DNA of 64,000 nt from Macrocystis pyrifera (lineage: Eukaryota; Sar; Phaeophyceae; Laminariales; Laminariaceae). The stretch is taken from NCBI GenBank assembly GCA_031763025.1, contig JASSKH010000007.1, positions 12,754,454 through 12,818,453 of the forward strand, read 5' to 3'. The translations under genes were made by a program, and so were the position numbers. Below, in pieces: positions 33,636 through 44,884 of the stretch. The stretch's first letter is position 1. Each line of letters opens with the position of its first letter. The notes beneath the pieces are model-generated. The model ran no database searches. It was not told where the DNA came from and saw only the letters and a program-made list of their open reading frames with translations.

Positions 33636-36600
33636 CTAGAGCGCGAGTTGCTGTCGCTCCTCGAGAGTCATAACGACGCGCTCCCACGAGCGCCATGTAG
33701 TGCACGTCTCCCCAGTGGTAAGGTTGCTCAGCATCAGTTCCTGGTGAGAGGAAATAAAGTAGCAGGTACGTTGGTAGAGTCCCTATTGAGCAACCAAAGA
33801 TAGATGTTGTTGACTTGCAATTTTCGATGACGACCGTGTGCGAGAATTTGGTTTGTTTTTGGATCCGCCAAAGAGAGAAACGAAAAAAGGCAAATCGAGA
33901 AGAAAAAATACCAAAAGGACGATAAAAAGCTAAAAGCATGGCAGCGAACCAGCACTTGAAAGCACCGCTATTTACAGAGTCAGGGCCCCTCTTCCTGCAT
34001 CCACTTATTACCTGTGTTTGGTATTTCCCCCCCGGCTCGAGCCAGCGCCTCTCGACGAGATGCACCTCTCCCGAGCTGGCGGTCGGTACGGACGCCACGA
34101 TCACCAACCCGTCCAGGCGCCCCGGTATCGCAAGAGATGCCGTGGATCGCTTGGTGCCGCTGATGCTCTCCGATCTCTTCTCCACGCCGAGTTTGAAGCT
34201 GCTCGGGTTCAAGCAAGCAACGCTTATGAGATAATAATCAATATCAAGTTTGCTCGTCAGGTTGACGGAAGCAAAACCAGGCGGTACTACTGTACGTACT
34301 GTGCTGCTGTAAGAATGTGTACTTGGAAAAAAAAAACAATGCTGTGAGACCGGAATTTTCGTCAAAACTCATATTTGCAAGCTTCATGTGATATACTTCG
34401 ATCGCGTGTTTTACGGGCGTGAATATGTTTGTTAGCGTCCGTAAAAGTTAGAGAAACGTTTGCATGTTGATATGACCCTCAAACGATCTTTTGACATCTC
34501 CGAACAGAGTGGCACCTACGGTACGTTCTCGGCAAGCGAGCAGCGAGAGCCTTCTTGGGGGAATGCTTGACATACACCCTGCTCAAGCTGCAGAAACTGC
34601 GCACTCTTTTGCACCGCTGGGTGTGTTACACGGTGGCAGTCCTCATCGGCAGGCGACCCGACCCAGCGAAATTGGTTCAGGCGTCGGGCTGATCGCGGCC
34701 TAAACCCGGGAATGGGGGGATGCGCATGAGGGGGGAGGGGGCGTACTCATTTGTGACTTGCCTCAGTCATTTAACCATTGACCATGCATCCCTTTAGCGA
34801 CGGAGCACCACTCCTACTCCTAGTAGAAACACCTCCAACATTGGGCGCTCATTACGTGTTTTCCATATATTACATCAACCTTTTGGCCTACCTTATCCCC
34901 TTCCTGTTATCTTTTGTGGCGACGATCTATCTCGTATTGAGGAGTTTTTTTCGCTTGTATTTACTGTAGTGTATTAAGCTTTCCCCTATCACATTCGTCT
35001 ATTTTCCACAGGGGGGCTCGCGAAACATCGTGAGCATATCCGGAGAGCAGCTCGCGAGTGAGCACTTTGCTTGTCGCCGGCGATCGTGTGCGTGTGTGGC
35101 ATCTGCAGCCAGCGCTTTCTCGTAAGCGGAAAGTGAAGAAACCGAGAAAATATTAATATTTACACAAGCGCAGGCAGGGGTGCGCGCGAACTCGATTATC
35201 GATAGAGATACGAAACGAGCGCAACCTTGAACGATGATACATAAACCTGTGGGCTATTACGTTAACAAAAATGCACGAAGTATGTATATTGCCGCCATAC
35301 CCCATAGATGCAAACTATGTCAGGTATCATACCAAGCATGTTCCAGCAGAAAACAAGAAAAAAAAAAAAAACAAGCTGGTTTCCCTCACGTTTCGGTGAA
35401 GTTGTTGGCGAACGTCTGCTTGTGGATGACGAGCGTCGCCCCGTCGAGAGCGATGACGTTTCGACTCACGCATGTTTTCTCTCCCTCCACCTTTTCCCGC
35501 ACACCAGCACAAAGCACAAAACACCAACCAGCAAAGGAACAGAGGACGACACGGTCAGCCACACGCCCTAAGATGAATCGCTCAACATGGTTTCACACAT
35601 CATCGCGCGGTTGACGATGTTGACTTACTCCACCGCAAGCGTTTTGCTGTGAGTGGGACACGTTGGTGGGAAAGGATGGATTCCACGACGACGGTTGTAC
35701 TGAAAAAAGCTCCGTTGCTATACAACAGAAGTCAGTAGCCCATCGGTGCACTGTCGGGGGAATAGTCATATGGTATACCAGGTGTGATATAACTCGTACG
35801 TAGAGCGCAGCGGCGTACTCGTACCTGGCATAGAGTTGCAGTACAAATAGCCGTGTGTTCAGAACGTGGGATAATAAATTACGGTTTTATGTAAGGTGAA
35901 AATTCGAAAACTCGTTTCGAGTTTACTCGAGGTTTTCACATGCCGGGTATAGTTTTAGGGTCGTGTCGCATTTCCATTGCCTCTTCTGTTTATCTTTTTT
36001 TTTTGCAATGATCGATCATACGTATCGCGCACTCTTTCCCTATATTCTTCTGTTGACGAGGGACTCTGCGCGAGATATGTAACTATCATTTCTTCGAGAC
36101 CGCCCAATAGTCAATACACTTGGCCTTTGAGTGTCATTTATTTCACCAGCTCTGCGGAGACGGAGCTCATTCTACCAGTCTGGTGAGATCGACTGTGGTG
36201 TTTGCCACTTTCGTGGACTATTTGACGTGACTCAGGAGGTCTATCACAAGCCACACGCGAGTTTCTCTCCAATAGGTTCTGATGCCTCGATTCGCGCAAG
36301 CACTGCAACTTGTGATGGTATTACCTACCGAGCTATAGGGGTAAAAGACCGATCTACTACCCAGCCCAGGGTAATCCTTATAACACCCTCCCTCCCTCTG
36401 GATGGTGGGAGCTTTGGAGCGTCGCTACCGTATACGGCCGTACGCTGACCTACCCGCTTTGTTTCAATATCTGGGGAACCAGGGAAATGTTTCTAGGGAC
36501 GCACGCGCAAGCGTTTCTATGGAAGAAACGACCGAAGTGAGATTCGAACCCGTGTCCTCGACGACGTCAAAATGTGATGGTGTTACCTACTGAGCTATAG

Positions 36601-39600
36601 GAGTAAAAGACCGATCGATTACCAGCCCAGGGTAATCCTTGTAAAAAAAGCTGCGGGTCACGAGTTACGTCGGGTGAGACTACGTCTGAGGACGCCGAGC
36701 TTCTGCTTCCGCCGTGAGCTTCTGGACAGAGCTGCCATAATAACCACCCATCTGGGGCTGCTGCTGCTGCTGCGAGCTGCAACTACCACTACTAATACTT
36801 TTTTTTAATCCTCCGGCGTACTGGTAAAAATAACGCTCAAGATCACCACACTTCCACGTTTAGAATACGTGTCGCGTGTCGATTCAACCACTACTAATAT
36901 TAATACTACTACAGAGATGGCCTGCTACGAAAAAAAAAATTGCTCTGTACTTCCACAGAGCTGCCACGATCGGCGACGTCTGGACCTGGTGCTACGAACT
37001 GCAACAACTATTATTACTATTAATACTGCACATTTCGGAACGAGTCCTGAAATAAATTTAGCTTTCGAGTATGTGCCGTTGAGTACGCGAAGATCTGCAC
37101 TGCTGATTTCGAGTACGTGGCTGGGCACGTGGCTGTTCGCGTCTGGTGCGACTGCTTCCGAGTACGCAACAGTTGACTGTTATGTTCGAGTTCGTCAGGG
37201 TCTCGTGACGCATGTATGCGCCAGGTTCGACTGCGTTCGTGCGTACGTGACGGCCGGGCTAGTGTTGTGGTATCCCCTCTCCCCTGTTGCGGCATTATGG
37301 TTTGTAGCAATTGTACCCTCATCATACCTCGTAGGCGTTATTGCCTGCCTTTCTGATAGTTGTTGTTGTCTGATTCGCAGTGTCCACGTGTAATCAGCTA
37401 CAGCCTTGCAAGTTAGAAGTGTGTGAGTGGGTTGTGAAGTGCCGCATCTTCGATCCATTCTCCGAATTCTCCGGATGGGTTTTGGTTCGTGCCTGAGTTT
37501 TTTATGAATCTGTATATGCGGTCCTTCAGGGTGGGCTAGTGTTATGGTATCCGCTCTCCCCCTGTTGCGGCATTATGGTTTGAAGCAATTGTTCCCTGAT
37601 CATACCTGGCAGGCGTTATCGCCTGCCTTTCTGATGAGCGCCTCGCCCTTTCGTTTAGAAGATATCTGGCGAGGCAAGCAGCAACGAACACAAGAGCTTA
37701 TAACTCATAACATCATCAAGCACCTCGTGTGAGTGACCAGAGCAGAGCCAAAGGCATCAACCTGCTAGCAGTAGTCGGTCCCTAGGTCCATACTACCTTA
37801 CACTTGACATTCGACACTACCACTGGTGCACTACTGCTGGTAGTGAGGCAATAGTGACTGTTGTGCGTAAAATCCACCACGAAGGACTTTGTAATTTATT
37901 GTATAGCATCGTACCGCTACGGTACGTACGAGAGGAGCTACTCGTAGTACTGAAATTTGAGAGACACCGACGAGAACGAAAGGCAGCTTTACTTGCGTCA
38001 AGAGGGGTATCAAGTATTTTGGTGATATACAAACGCCGACCACTTTCAGCGGACTTGTGGTACAAGGCCTGCTGCTTTGCGCTCAGAACTAGACTTCAAC
38101 AGGTAAGGCGGGACTCGTAAGCACCATCACTATTTGGACCGCCCAGTCACCCAGCGGTCTATGGTGGTCAGGGGACATCCGGGGTGCATCCCCGGGTTTA
38201 CTAGGTGGATATGGATCTTAGGGTATAACGGATGCTGCTGTTTGCTGCTGGGAACATCGTAACAGCAGACAGTTGGGTCCGGACCTCCAAGCCTGGTATG
38301 TTTCGGGTAATAAAATTCACGATTTTTTACTCGTGTCGGCCAGAGGGATCTTCTCACTCAGGTGTAACAGCAGTGTTGGCCCAGAGTAGAACATGACCTA
38401 CCCGGCCGTCCCAACAAATCTGCAGATTTCGCGTGGGGGGGATGGTTGGAACTCGGAAACATTCAAGCACTAGTTTTGATGGCCTCATCGTATCAACGTG
38501 GGGTCGCTGGGATGACGATTCACGGTATCACTGCAAACCGGCACTTGAGTTTTCCAGAATAATCACACGCCGGAAATCGTTACAGCACGTCACTCGGACT
38601 GCCGGGGCTTCTGCGTCGCCACAACAACAGCAAAGTGGGGTTGCCGGAGAAGTATTCAGATTTCGTTATCGGGTCACAGTATAGTCTTTCTGTTGGGATT
38701 GCCGGGGCAAAACGCCTTCTGGAATCGCCTCATCAACGCCGGTCATTTAGGGCTGCTGGCACAAAGCTTATGAAGTCACTGAATAGCGTCATCATAATGT
38801 ATTTATGGCCCTGAACTTTGATTCCAAAAACCAATACTGCAGGAGTCCGCTTTATCCCGTGGTGCCCATGTTACGGCTACAGATGAGCATCCGACAGGAT
38901 TTTAGAAAAACCGAAAAACGGATAGGACGCGTTAATCTCAAAAACAAAAAACCGGATCAACCGGTTTTTGTTTGGCAGGTATCAAGGCCTCCATAACATT
39001 GGAAACCACGGGTGGTTTTCCGATCGTTCCTCAGTTTTTACCTTGATATGTACTCCCACGTGCGTATCTGGTTCTCTTTGTAATATTATTGGCCCAGCTA
39101 TCACGTTGTCATGATAATGTACACGTTGTTCATTGCTACAGGCTCGTTTTAGTGTAATTGCGGGTGCCCTGAAATAATCAACGATGCAATAGAATAACGA
39201 AACCGGTGTGTATTTTGAAAACCGATCAATCGCAAACGCTTGCCGGGGTTCCCAAAAACCGCGATCAACCGGCTTTTCTTTATCCAGTGCCCATCTCTAG
39301 TTACGGTTCAGACCGGAAACTCGCAGAGCTCAGCAGCCTAATGAGTAATAAACGGTTGTACGATAGCCGTGTGTTCAGAATGTGGGATCAGCTATGTCGA
39401 CTTAATCTGCGATGGGACCCCAAAAAACCCTGTTCGGGTTTATCCGAGGTTTTTGGTTATAGCTTTAGGGCCGTGGCGCATATCCAGGATCCCTGTGGTT
39501 CTGCTTCTGTTACTTTTCGAGCAGTGATCGATTCATCGTGCATCGCGCGCTCTCTCTCTCTCTCCTCTTGTTATATTCTCTCTGAGACTGCGACATCAAC

Positions 39601-40940
39601 ACAAATGGTTTTTGTGGCGCCCTTTGTTGTACCAGCTCTGTGGAGCCGAAGCTCATGCTCCCAGTCGGGTGACATAGAAGGAGTGCTTGCTTTTTTCTTC
39701 AAATCTATTGCCTGGCGAAACTCAGCAGGTCCATCATAAACCACACGCAAGTATCTTCGGTTCTTTACAGGTCGATAAATACACAGACAAGCGCTGCCGG
39801 GACAAGCCCGACGATTTTGCGCAAGGCAGTAATACTACTTGCGCTTGAGATAGTAAAACATGAAAAGGTTTGGAGGTCGTCGCGGTGACCACGATGTGGC
39901 TCAATTTTTTTGCGATTGTGATACGGTGGGTACGGCGAAGACAGGGCCCGACGCGCGCCCGCTTCGCACAGGACAGCCCTTAAAGAGACGTTTCGAGGAA
40001 GCGAGAATTATCGACGATAAATACATATGTCGACGAAAATTGCCAAGAGGCGACATGAACGAAAGCCACGCGGGTCGCGTTTTTTTATTTTGCACGACCT
40101 CCCTTTTTTACGTCGTGTTGCTGTTTATTTATTGTAAAATTTAGTGGGAAACACAACGCACGTACCTGCAGTTTTATGATGGGAGTTATCTACTTGAGGG
40201 GAAAGGAATTATGGGGTTCGAGTGACTTCAAAGCCATTTCTTTGCTGGTACGCAGTTCTTGCTACATACGGACTAGGGCATCAAGCTACCAGTACACACT
40301 ATGTGTAGCAGAGCTCAGCGAGCAAAGCGCCGTATTTTGCCACAAACGTATGGTACGGTTGGTTGGCAGGTTATCTCGTTCAGCTCTGCGACGAATAGAT
40401 TGCACTTCTGCTTCCAGCCCGACCTTGATTAACCCAACCAAACCGCCCTGAGACGAGGTTGATGCAACAAGAAACAGGCAACTCACCGACGCGCTGATGA
40501 CCAACTCGGAGGCGTGCATGCACCGGAGGTACGCTTCCATCGTGTCCGACCTGTGGTTACACCATGCGATGCGATGCGATGGAAGGCGATGGTAGAAGGT
40601 CGCGCGTAGGTTCGGGAGACGAGCGTATGAGCAACGTGTTGTGGTTGCAGGGCTGCTCTGTCCCGTGCCCGAAAAATAGTTTATTCCAGGCGGGCGATCG
40701 GGGCGATCGAAAACTTCAGCAACGAAGCTAAGTACAATCTGACAACCTACCATGCTTGGCACAATCAACTAACCGGAAAACATTGTAAAAAAATCGACGA
40801 ATCCAATGATCACGAGTATTTGCCACACATATTCAGAAGAAGAAGAAGAAGAAGGCCCTAAGTGTGGCTGACCTGGATAAATCCAGCTGCCACGCGCCTG
40901 CTATAGTGTCCGGGCGTGACGAACTCGCTGAATCCCTCAT
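33636..40940 (-). CDS. Intracellular lipid-binding (FABP-like) protein, five exons
   Basis: Exons: 40940-40873, 40550-40487, 35490-35390, 34198-34012 and 33740-33636 (stop TAG at 33638-33636), 525 bases, 174 residues. All phases agree. Donors are GTCAGC, GTGAGT, GTGAGG and GTAATA; acceptors AACCACAG, GGGAAAAG, CCGAGCAG and CTCACCAG. The pieces line up with cytosolic fatty-acid-binding proteins: GAWQLDLSRSDTMEAYLRC (GxWxL plus helix), then TLVIHKQTFANNFTETFKLG (family TITIKxxSTFKNTEIxFxLG), VHLVERRWLEPGGKYQTQEL, and CTTWRSWER near the end, where the family has CTRxYER; Trp replaces the usual Tyr. At 174 residues it is longer than the usual 130 because of an N-terminal extension and an insert near 100-120. 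There is no signal peptide, fitting a cytosolic carrier of fatty acids or retinoid-like ligands. The exon 3 acceptor is the weakest border. Intron 2 is 5 kb of repeats. Confidence 0.75.
34735..35015 (+). repeat. Repeat family B, copy
   Basis: A G-rich start, then GCGTACTCATTTGTGACTTG, TTTAACCATTGACCATGCAT, CGACGGAGCACC, TTGGGCGCTCATTACG and, at the end, CACATTCGTCTATTTTCC. Same order as 41046-41340 and 42040-42330. Lies in intron 3 of the FABP-like gene. Confidence 0.7.
35845..36262 (+). repeat. Dispersed repeat family C, copy 1
   Basis: AGCCGTGTGTTCAGAACGTG, GGGTCGTGTCGCAT, GCAATGATCGATCATACGTA, CACCAGCTCTGCGGAGACGG, CTCAGGAGGTC and CAAGCCACACGCGAGT match 39358-39750 block by block. Both copies sit in intron 2 of the FABP-like gene. 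Confidence 0.75.
36285..36385 (-). repeat. tRNA-derived SINE, copy a
   Basis: On the minus strand: GGATTACCCTGGGCTGGGTA, GATCGGTCTTTTACCCCTAT, then AGCTCGGTAGGTAATACCAT (A-box TAGCTCGGTAGG). The B-box end is decayed compared with copy b. Confidence 0.55.
36530..36642 (-). repeat. tRNA-derived SINE, copy b
   Basis: On the minus strand: GGATTACCCTGGGCTGGTAA, GATCGGTCTTTTACTCC, TATAGCTCAGTAGGTAACAC (A-box TAGCTCAGTAGG), then ACACGGGTTCGAATCTCAC (B-box GGTTCGAATCT). A and B boxes are spaced as in a tRNA, but the acceptor ends do not pair, so this is a tRNA-headed SINE rather than a tRNA gene. It shares the 5' extension with copy a. Confidence 0.65.
37256..37360 (+). repeat. Direct repeat, copy 1
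   Basis: GGGCTAGTGTTGTGGTATCC ... GTTGCGGCATTATGGTTTG ... GGCGTTATTGCCTGCCTTTC. A second copy lies at 37533-37636, roughly 90 percent identical by eye. Confidence 0.8.
37533..37636 (+). repeat. Direct repeat, copy 2
   Basis: GGGCTAGTGTTATGGTATCC ... GTTGCGGCATTATGGTTTG ... GGCGTTATCGCCTGCCTTTC; pair of 37256-37360. Confidence 0.8.
38790..39345. repeat. Degenerate repeats with CCGGATCAACCGG-type motifs
   Basis: Similar strings recur: TTTATCCCGTGGTGCCCATG...TTACGGCTACAGA near 38850 and TTTATCCAGTGCCCATC...TTACGGTTCAGA near 39280, plus GGATCAACCGGTTTTTGTTT and GCGATCAACCGGCTTTTCTT. Low-copy repeats within intron 2 of the FABP-like gene. Confidence 0.5.
39358..39750 (+). repeat. Dispersed repeat family C, copy 2
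   Basis: Matches 35845-36262: AGCCGTGTGTTCAGAATGTG, GGGCCGTGGCGCAT, GCAGTGATCGATTCATCGTG, ACCAGCTCTGTGGAGCCGAA, CTCAGCAGGTC and AAACCACACGCAAGT. Confidence 0.75.
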
Positions 40941-41045
40941 GAACCCGCCACCGCCACCCCACGAGTTAGAGGATGACAGCGAAATGGTCGATACAGCCTG
41001 GTGATAACGTGGGAGGAGGTGTCAACGTAATGCAAGAATGCAAGC

Positions 41046-41340
41046 GGGGGGGGGGGGGGGGGGGGTACTCATTTGTTGCTCGCCTTAGCCATTTGACCAT
41101 TGACCACGCATCCCTTTCGAGACGGAGCACCGTTCCTACTCCTGACAGAGACACCTACAACAGTTGGGCGCTCATTACGTCGTTTCCATAGGATGACATA
41201 GAAACACTTTGCTCATCTTATCTCTTTGCCGTTTCGCCGCCTGTGACCACCGTCTTTCTCCTAGGATAGCGATCATTTCCTCTCTACTTTATAGGGTACC
41301 ACACCTCTTCATGTCACATTCTTCTGTTTCCCCTCCTCTA
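41046..41340 (+). repeat. Repeat family B, fullest copy
   Basis: A 20-base G run, then GTACTCATTTGTTGCTCGCC, CATTTGACCATTGACCACGC, ATCCCTTTCGAGACGGAGCA, GTTGGGCGCTCATTACG, TTTCGCCGCCTGTGACCACC, CCTAGGATAGCGATCATTTC and CACATTCTTCTG. It starts about 110 bases upstream of the FABP-like start codon. Confidence 0.8.
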
Positions 41341-41381
41341 GCACATCCCGTTCCTCCTTGTGCATTTCACACGGGGGGGGG

Positions 41382-41990
41382 GAGTGTCGTCGATATCATG
41401 CATGGCAGTAGTCGTATGGCCATAGATCCTCGCATCCCTAGAATGCCGGAACTAGGGGGGGGGGGGGTACTCATTATCTTGCATGATAGTCGTATGGCCA
41501 TAGACCCTCGCATCCCTATGATGCCGGGACGGAACACGTCGGGTTTTCATCGACCAGACAGACATTGCTTGCACCAAGCGCGAAGCGCCGTGAGGTGTTG
41601 GGCGAGTCGCATAAAGGGTGAGCTGCATCATACTGAGAACCGCTTTAGAGGCGGATTTTCTTGCATACGGATGACAGCACCAATGTAAGGATTTAATTTC
41701 CGGTGTGGGCACTTCCAGAGACAGCAATGGGTTTACTATGTAGCTGCCTCGTGGGTGCCTCACCATATACACACTACGTGATACAATCACCCCCCTTGTG
41801 CGGAGTAAATATTCTCCGAGCACAAACATGATCTAACTTCACCGCCAGCCGTGGTAAAAGCAAAAAAAAAACAAAAAACAAAACAAAACAAAAAGGTACC
41901 CTGGCTATCTAGCTCACGCAGTGAGAGACATGTTCTACAGCGTCGTCGCCAACCGACGCCAACCCAACCTATATGTATACCAGGTATACA
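41382..41990 (-). repeat. Repeat family A, reversed copy with doubled head
   Basis: The head is present twice (41382-41455 and 41456-41540), each ending in or starting from a G run. It is followed by the internal blocks (CACCAAGCGCGAAGCGCCGT, TTTCCGGTGTGGGCACTTCC, GAGACAGCAATGGGTTTAC), the hairpin region CTTGTGCGGAGTAAATATTC, and the distal part GGTACCCTGGCTATCTAGCT ... CGACGCCAACCCAACC. Confidence 0.8.
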
Positions 41991-42039
41991 ATATGGGGGG
42001 CGGGGTCGCATGAAGGGTGAGCTGCATTCTAGTAAGAAA

Positions 42040-42330
42040 AATATTGATTTGTTGCTTGACTTAGTCATTTGACCATTACCATCGACCACGCATCCTTTCG
42101 AGACGGAGCATCGCGCCCACTCCTAACAGAGACACTTCCAACAACTGGGCGCTCAGTCCATGAAATACATCGATATTTTTTTGCTATAAATATGCCCTCT
42201 TCCTGTTTCGCCGCCTGTGGCCACTATCTATCTCCTAGGATAGCGATCGTTTTCTCGCTGCTATCTAGTGTACTGAACTCCTCCATGTGACATTCGTCTA
42301 TTTCCTTCATCTCTCCTCTTCTAACGGGGC
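42040..42330 (+). repeat. Repeat family B, copy without poly(G)
   Basis: ATTTGTTGCTTGACTTAGTC, TCGACCACGCATCC, TTTCGAGACGGAGCATCGCG, CAACTGGGCGCTCAGTCC, TTTCGCCGCCTGTGGCCACT, CCTAGGATAGCGATCGTTTT and ACATTCGTCTATTTCC. Confidence 0.8.
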
Positions 42331-42829
42331 GATGAAGCGAGTTTGTTTTGCTTGAGAGGGGGTGTTCCGGTAAAGCGGGCAAACTGCCTTATACAAAAAG
42401 TGTTGGAGTGTTCCTCCCTGCTCAGAGACGTAGAATACGTTTTGGGTTTCGGGGTGAATATTCGAACGCACTTCTGTATTCGGAAGTATACGTAGAGTGC
42501 GTTTGGGCTTTGGGATGCGTTTTTCTAAAGCGCTCTGTGTTTTCGACCAGAGAGCGGCGCACACAACGGCACATTACTCGCTACCACGGCTACTGTTGCT
42601 TCAGGCGTAAATATCACGTCCGCGATCCCGCCGCAGCAGATCTCCCGTGCGCGAGCATGGTCGTGTAGCGGAGGTGTGGAGGGATGGAGGGGGGCGGGAG
42701 GGGGCACTTTCCCTGCCTTTTTATTTGAACGGGTTCGCGCTACGATAGCCCCAGTAGAAGCCTCGTGCGCGAGCATATCCGCGAAGCGTGGCGGAGGGAC
42801 GGCGGAGTGGCGCGCGGGGGGGGGGGGGC

Positions 42830-42872
42830 GGTGTACTCATGTCATGCATGGCATAGTCGTACGACCATAGAC
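42830..42872 (+). repeat. Family A head fragment after poly(G)
   Basis: GTGTACTCATGTCATGCATG, then GCATAGTCGTACGACCATAG, behind a 13-base G run. A second scrap (CTTCATGTCATGAATGGCCT) is at 43219-43255. Confidence 0.7.
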
Positions 42873-42935
42873 CGGGGGTAGGTTGGAAGAGCTATTTTCG
42901 GGTATCTTGCGTTGGTACACCCTTGGCACGTGGTA

Positions 42936-43042
42936 TCACGGGGGGGCATAGTAAATAGGACCAAATGTTATTAGTAAAAATAAGGAAGTATATATGGGTT
43001 TTTGTGTGTACCGTAGGTCCTATTTACTATGGTCCCCCGTAA
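42936..43042. mobile_element. TA-flanked MITE, copy 1
   Basis: A 107-base unit bounded by TA (42934-42935 and 43043-43044). The ends are inverted: TCACGGGGG-GCATAGTAAATAGGACC on the left against the reverse of GGTCCTATTTACTATGGTCC-CCCGTAA on the right. The middle is A/T-rich. A nearly identical unit is at 60644-60748. A TA target and short ends fit a Tc1/mariner-type non-autonomous element. Confidence 0.8.
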
Positions 43043-43118
43043 TAGCACATACTTTTTCCCGCCACTGTTTGAGGGATGTCACTCTACTGCTGCTGCTTTC
43101 CCCTCCCTCCTGTATCAG

Positions 43119-43177
43119 AGGAAAAGTGCAGCTGTCCGCGAGGTAACGGAGCCATCCATCCTGGGTGGTGCAGCTAG
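43119..43177 (+). CDS. Possible 59-bp exon
   Basis: Acceptor CCCTCCCTCCTGTATCAG, frame RKSAAVREVTEPSILGGAA, donor GCTAG|GTTTAC. Good borders but no neighbour exon found. Confidence 0.25.
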
Positions 43178-43299
43178 GTTTACAAGCAAGTGTGAAACGG
43201 CAACCCGGATGAGGGGGGCGTACTTCATGTCATGAATGGCCTTAGTCGTATAGTCGGGGGCGGGGGGGATGTGCTGACCCGCTATCATTACGACGTAAT

Positions 43300-44370
43300 G
43301 ACGCCGAGAAAACGCAGACAACTGTCGAGAAAAAAAACTATTGATCTTAAATACATGCGTCAGGTAAAAAATAGTGCTGAAACTCGAAAACGCCAACATA
43401 AAAAAGTAGCGGCAGCAGAACTACTGCTGTAAGTGCGTTCTTTTTCCTTGGATTTACATCGCGGATAGCGAGGGAGGCAAAAAACGGGACGCAGCTAAGT
43501 TAAGTATGGCATGGCATGGCAAAAGGTCGTGGTTACTTGTGGTCGTGGCTATCACACGATTATAAGTTCTGTTCTAGCAGTGCAGGTGGGCTTCCACTCG
43601 AGTCATCGACGGGGGGTTGTTACATATGTGTCGCGCACGGTCCTTGTACACTTTGTTGGTGCTCGAATCGCATGTCACCTAAAAAAACAGAACCAACTAC
43701 GCACACGGGGTATACGTTACTCCTTCACAGTCTCCGGGTGTTATTTGCGTCACTAGCGATAGGACTACGACAACCGCTGCAGAATAACCAGAGGGGCGGA
43801 AAGGGGCACACCCCCTAGGCGAGTCCACAGCAACGATTGTTGTTATGGATCAGACCCCTGTCAGTATAAATATGCCCTACTAAGAACAACAGCAGCAGCA
43901 GCTGTTAGTTCGACCATTGATTGCCGACAGAGACCAGGGGCATCAGATATGATACTGGTGTATGTACCTGTACAATAACAACATCATCGGCGGAAATTAA
44001 AAAAACGTGTTTCGTTGATAAACTCAATCAATATGTGTGTGAGGACATGTAAAAGAGCAGAGAGATGAACCAGCTCGACGAGTTCTCCGTCTTGGAGAAA
44101 ACTGCAGTAGTATCTTAATATCAATAGTAGTTGTACCCGATCCCCGCCGGAGACATACAATAACTAACTGATAAGCACACCGCTATTATTAATCATAGTA
44201 CCTGGCAATACCTGATACCTGGTATTACAGCAGTAGTGTCATACCTGGCACCTGGTGCGCCGCAGCTGCAGTAGTACGTACCGCTGTTGTACAATACCTG
44301 GTAGTGTTTACACCAATAATCCAGCTAAAGCAGAAAAAGCACGATGCATGGATGGAAAAACACGCTATTA
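43300..44370. other. No supported gene
   Basis: Short open frames only. Several copies of TACCTGG/CCAGGTA cluster at 44195-44305. Confidence 0.45.
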
Positions 44371-44374
44371 ATAG

Positions 44375-44715
44375 ATCCTGTGGACTCCAAAGTTTTTTTT
44401 ATAAGAAACTAAGAAAGCACGTCAGCTGTGAGTTCAACCGATCGGCAGATCGGTCGATACTCAACTTTGCAAGCTGCGTGAACCGCGCGCGTTTTCCATT
44501 ATTTCCCTCGCGATTGACTACTGGCCAGAGACTCCCCTGGATGCCACCAGGGTCGACGAGACGATAATACTTACAGCTGGTTCGATTTCCAATTGATTTC
44601 GGCCAGTACCATTTCGCGCACTGAAACAGCAGATCGACACGTGAGGGCCGGGGTACACAAGACAGTCGAAAGTTGGTTTACAGCAGTTCACACGTGACAT
44701 ACACACCAAGACACC
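44375..44715 (-). repeat. Repeat family D, reversed copy
   Basis: ACGTCAGCTGTGAGTTCAAC, GATACTCAACTTTGCAAGCT, ACCAGGGTCGACGAGACGAT, ATTTCGGCCAGTACCATTTC and AGACAGTCGAAAGTTGGTTT. The same blocks stand in opposite orientation at 48345-48665. Confidence 0.75.
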
Positions 44716-44884
44716 GGAAATTTCTTAGTACTCCCTGTAAATGTTGCAGCAGGTCTTGACGTACAAGTACGTGTTTTTGATGAATCTCACTATCGTACAT
44801 GTTCTAAAAAAACGTACCAGGTACCAGGCATGATCCTTGTGAAAAACGTAACGTTACCTTTGGTGCTACGACTACTGCTGTAAA

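Noticed and set aside
33938-34234. Plus-strand coding frame over 34.0-34.2 kb
   Set aside because: It is the antisense of FABP-like exon 4. The minus strand has matching borders and phases, the plus strand has none.
36530-36642. Functional tRNA gene
   Set aside because: A and B boxes are good but the acceptor and anticodon stems do not form, and a similar copy lies nearby.
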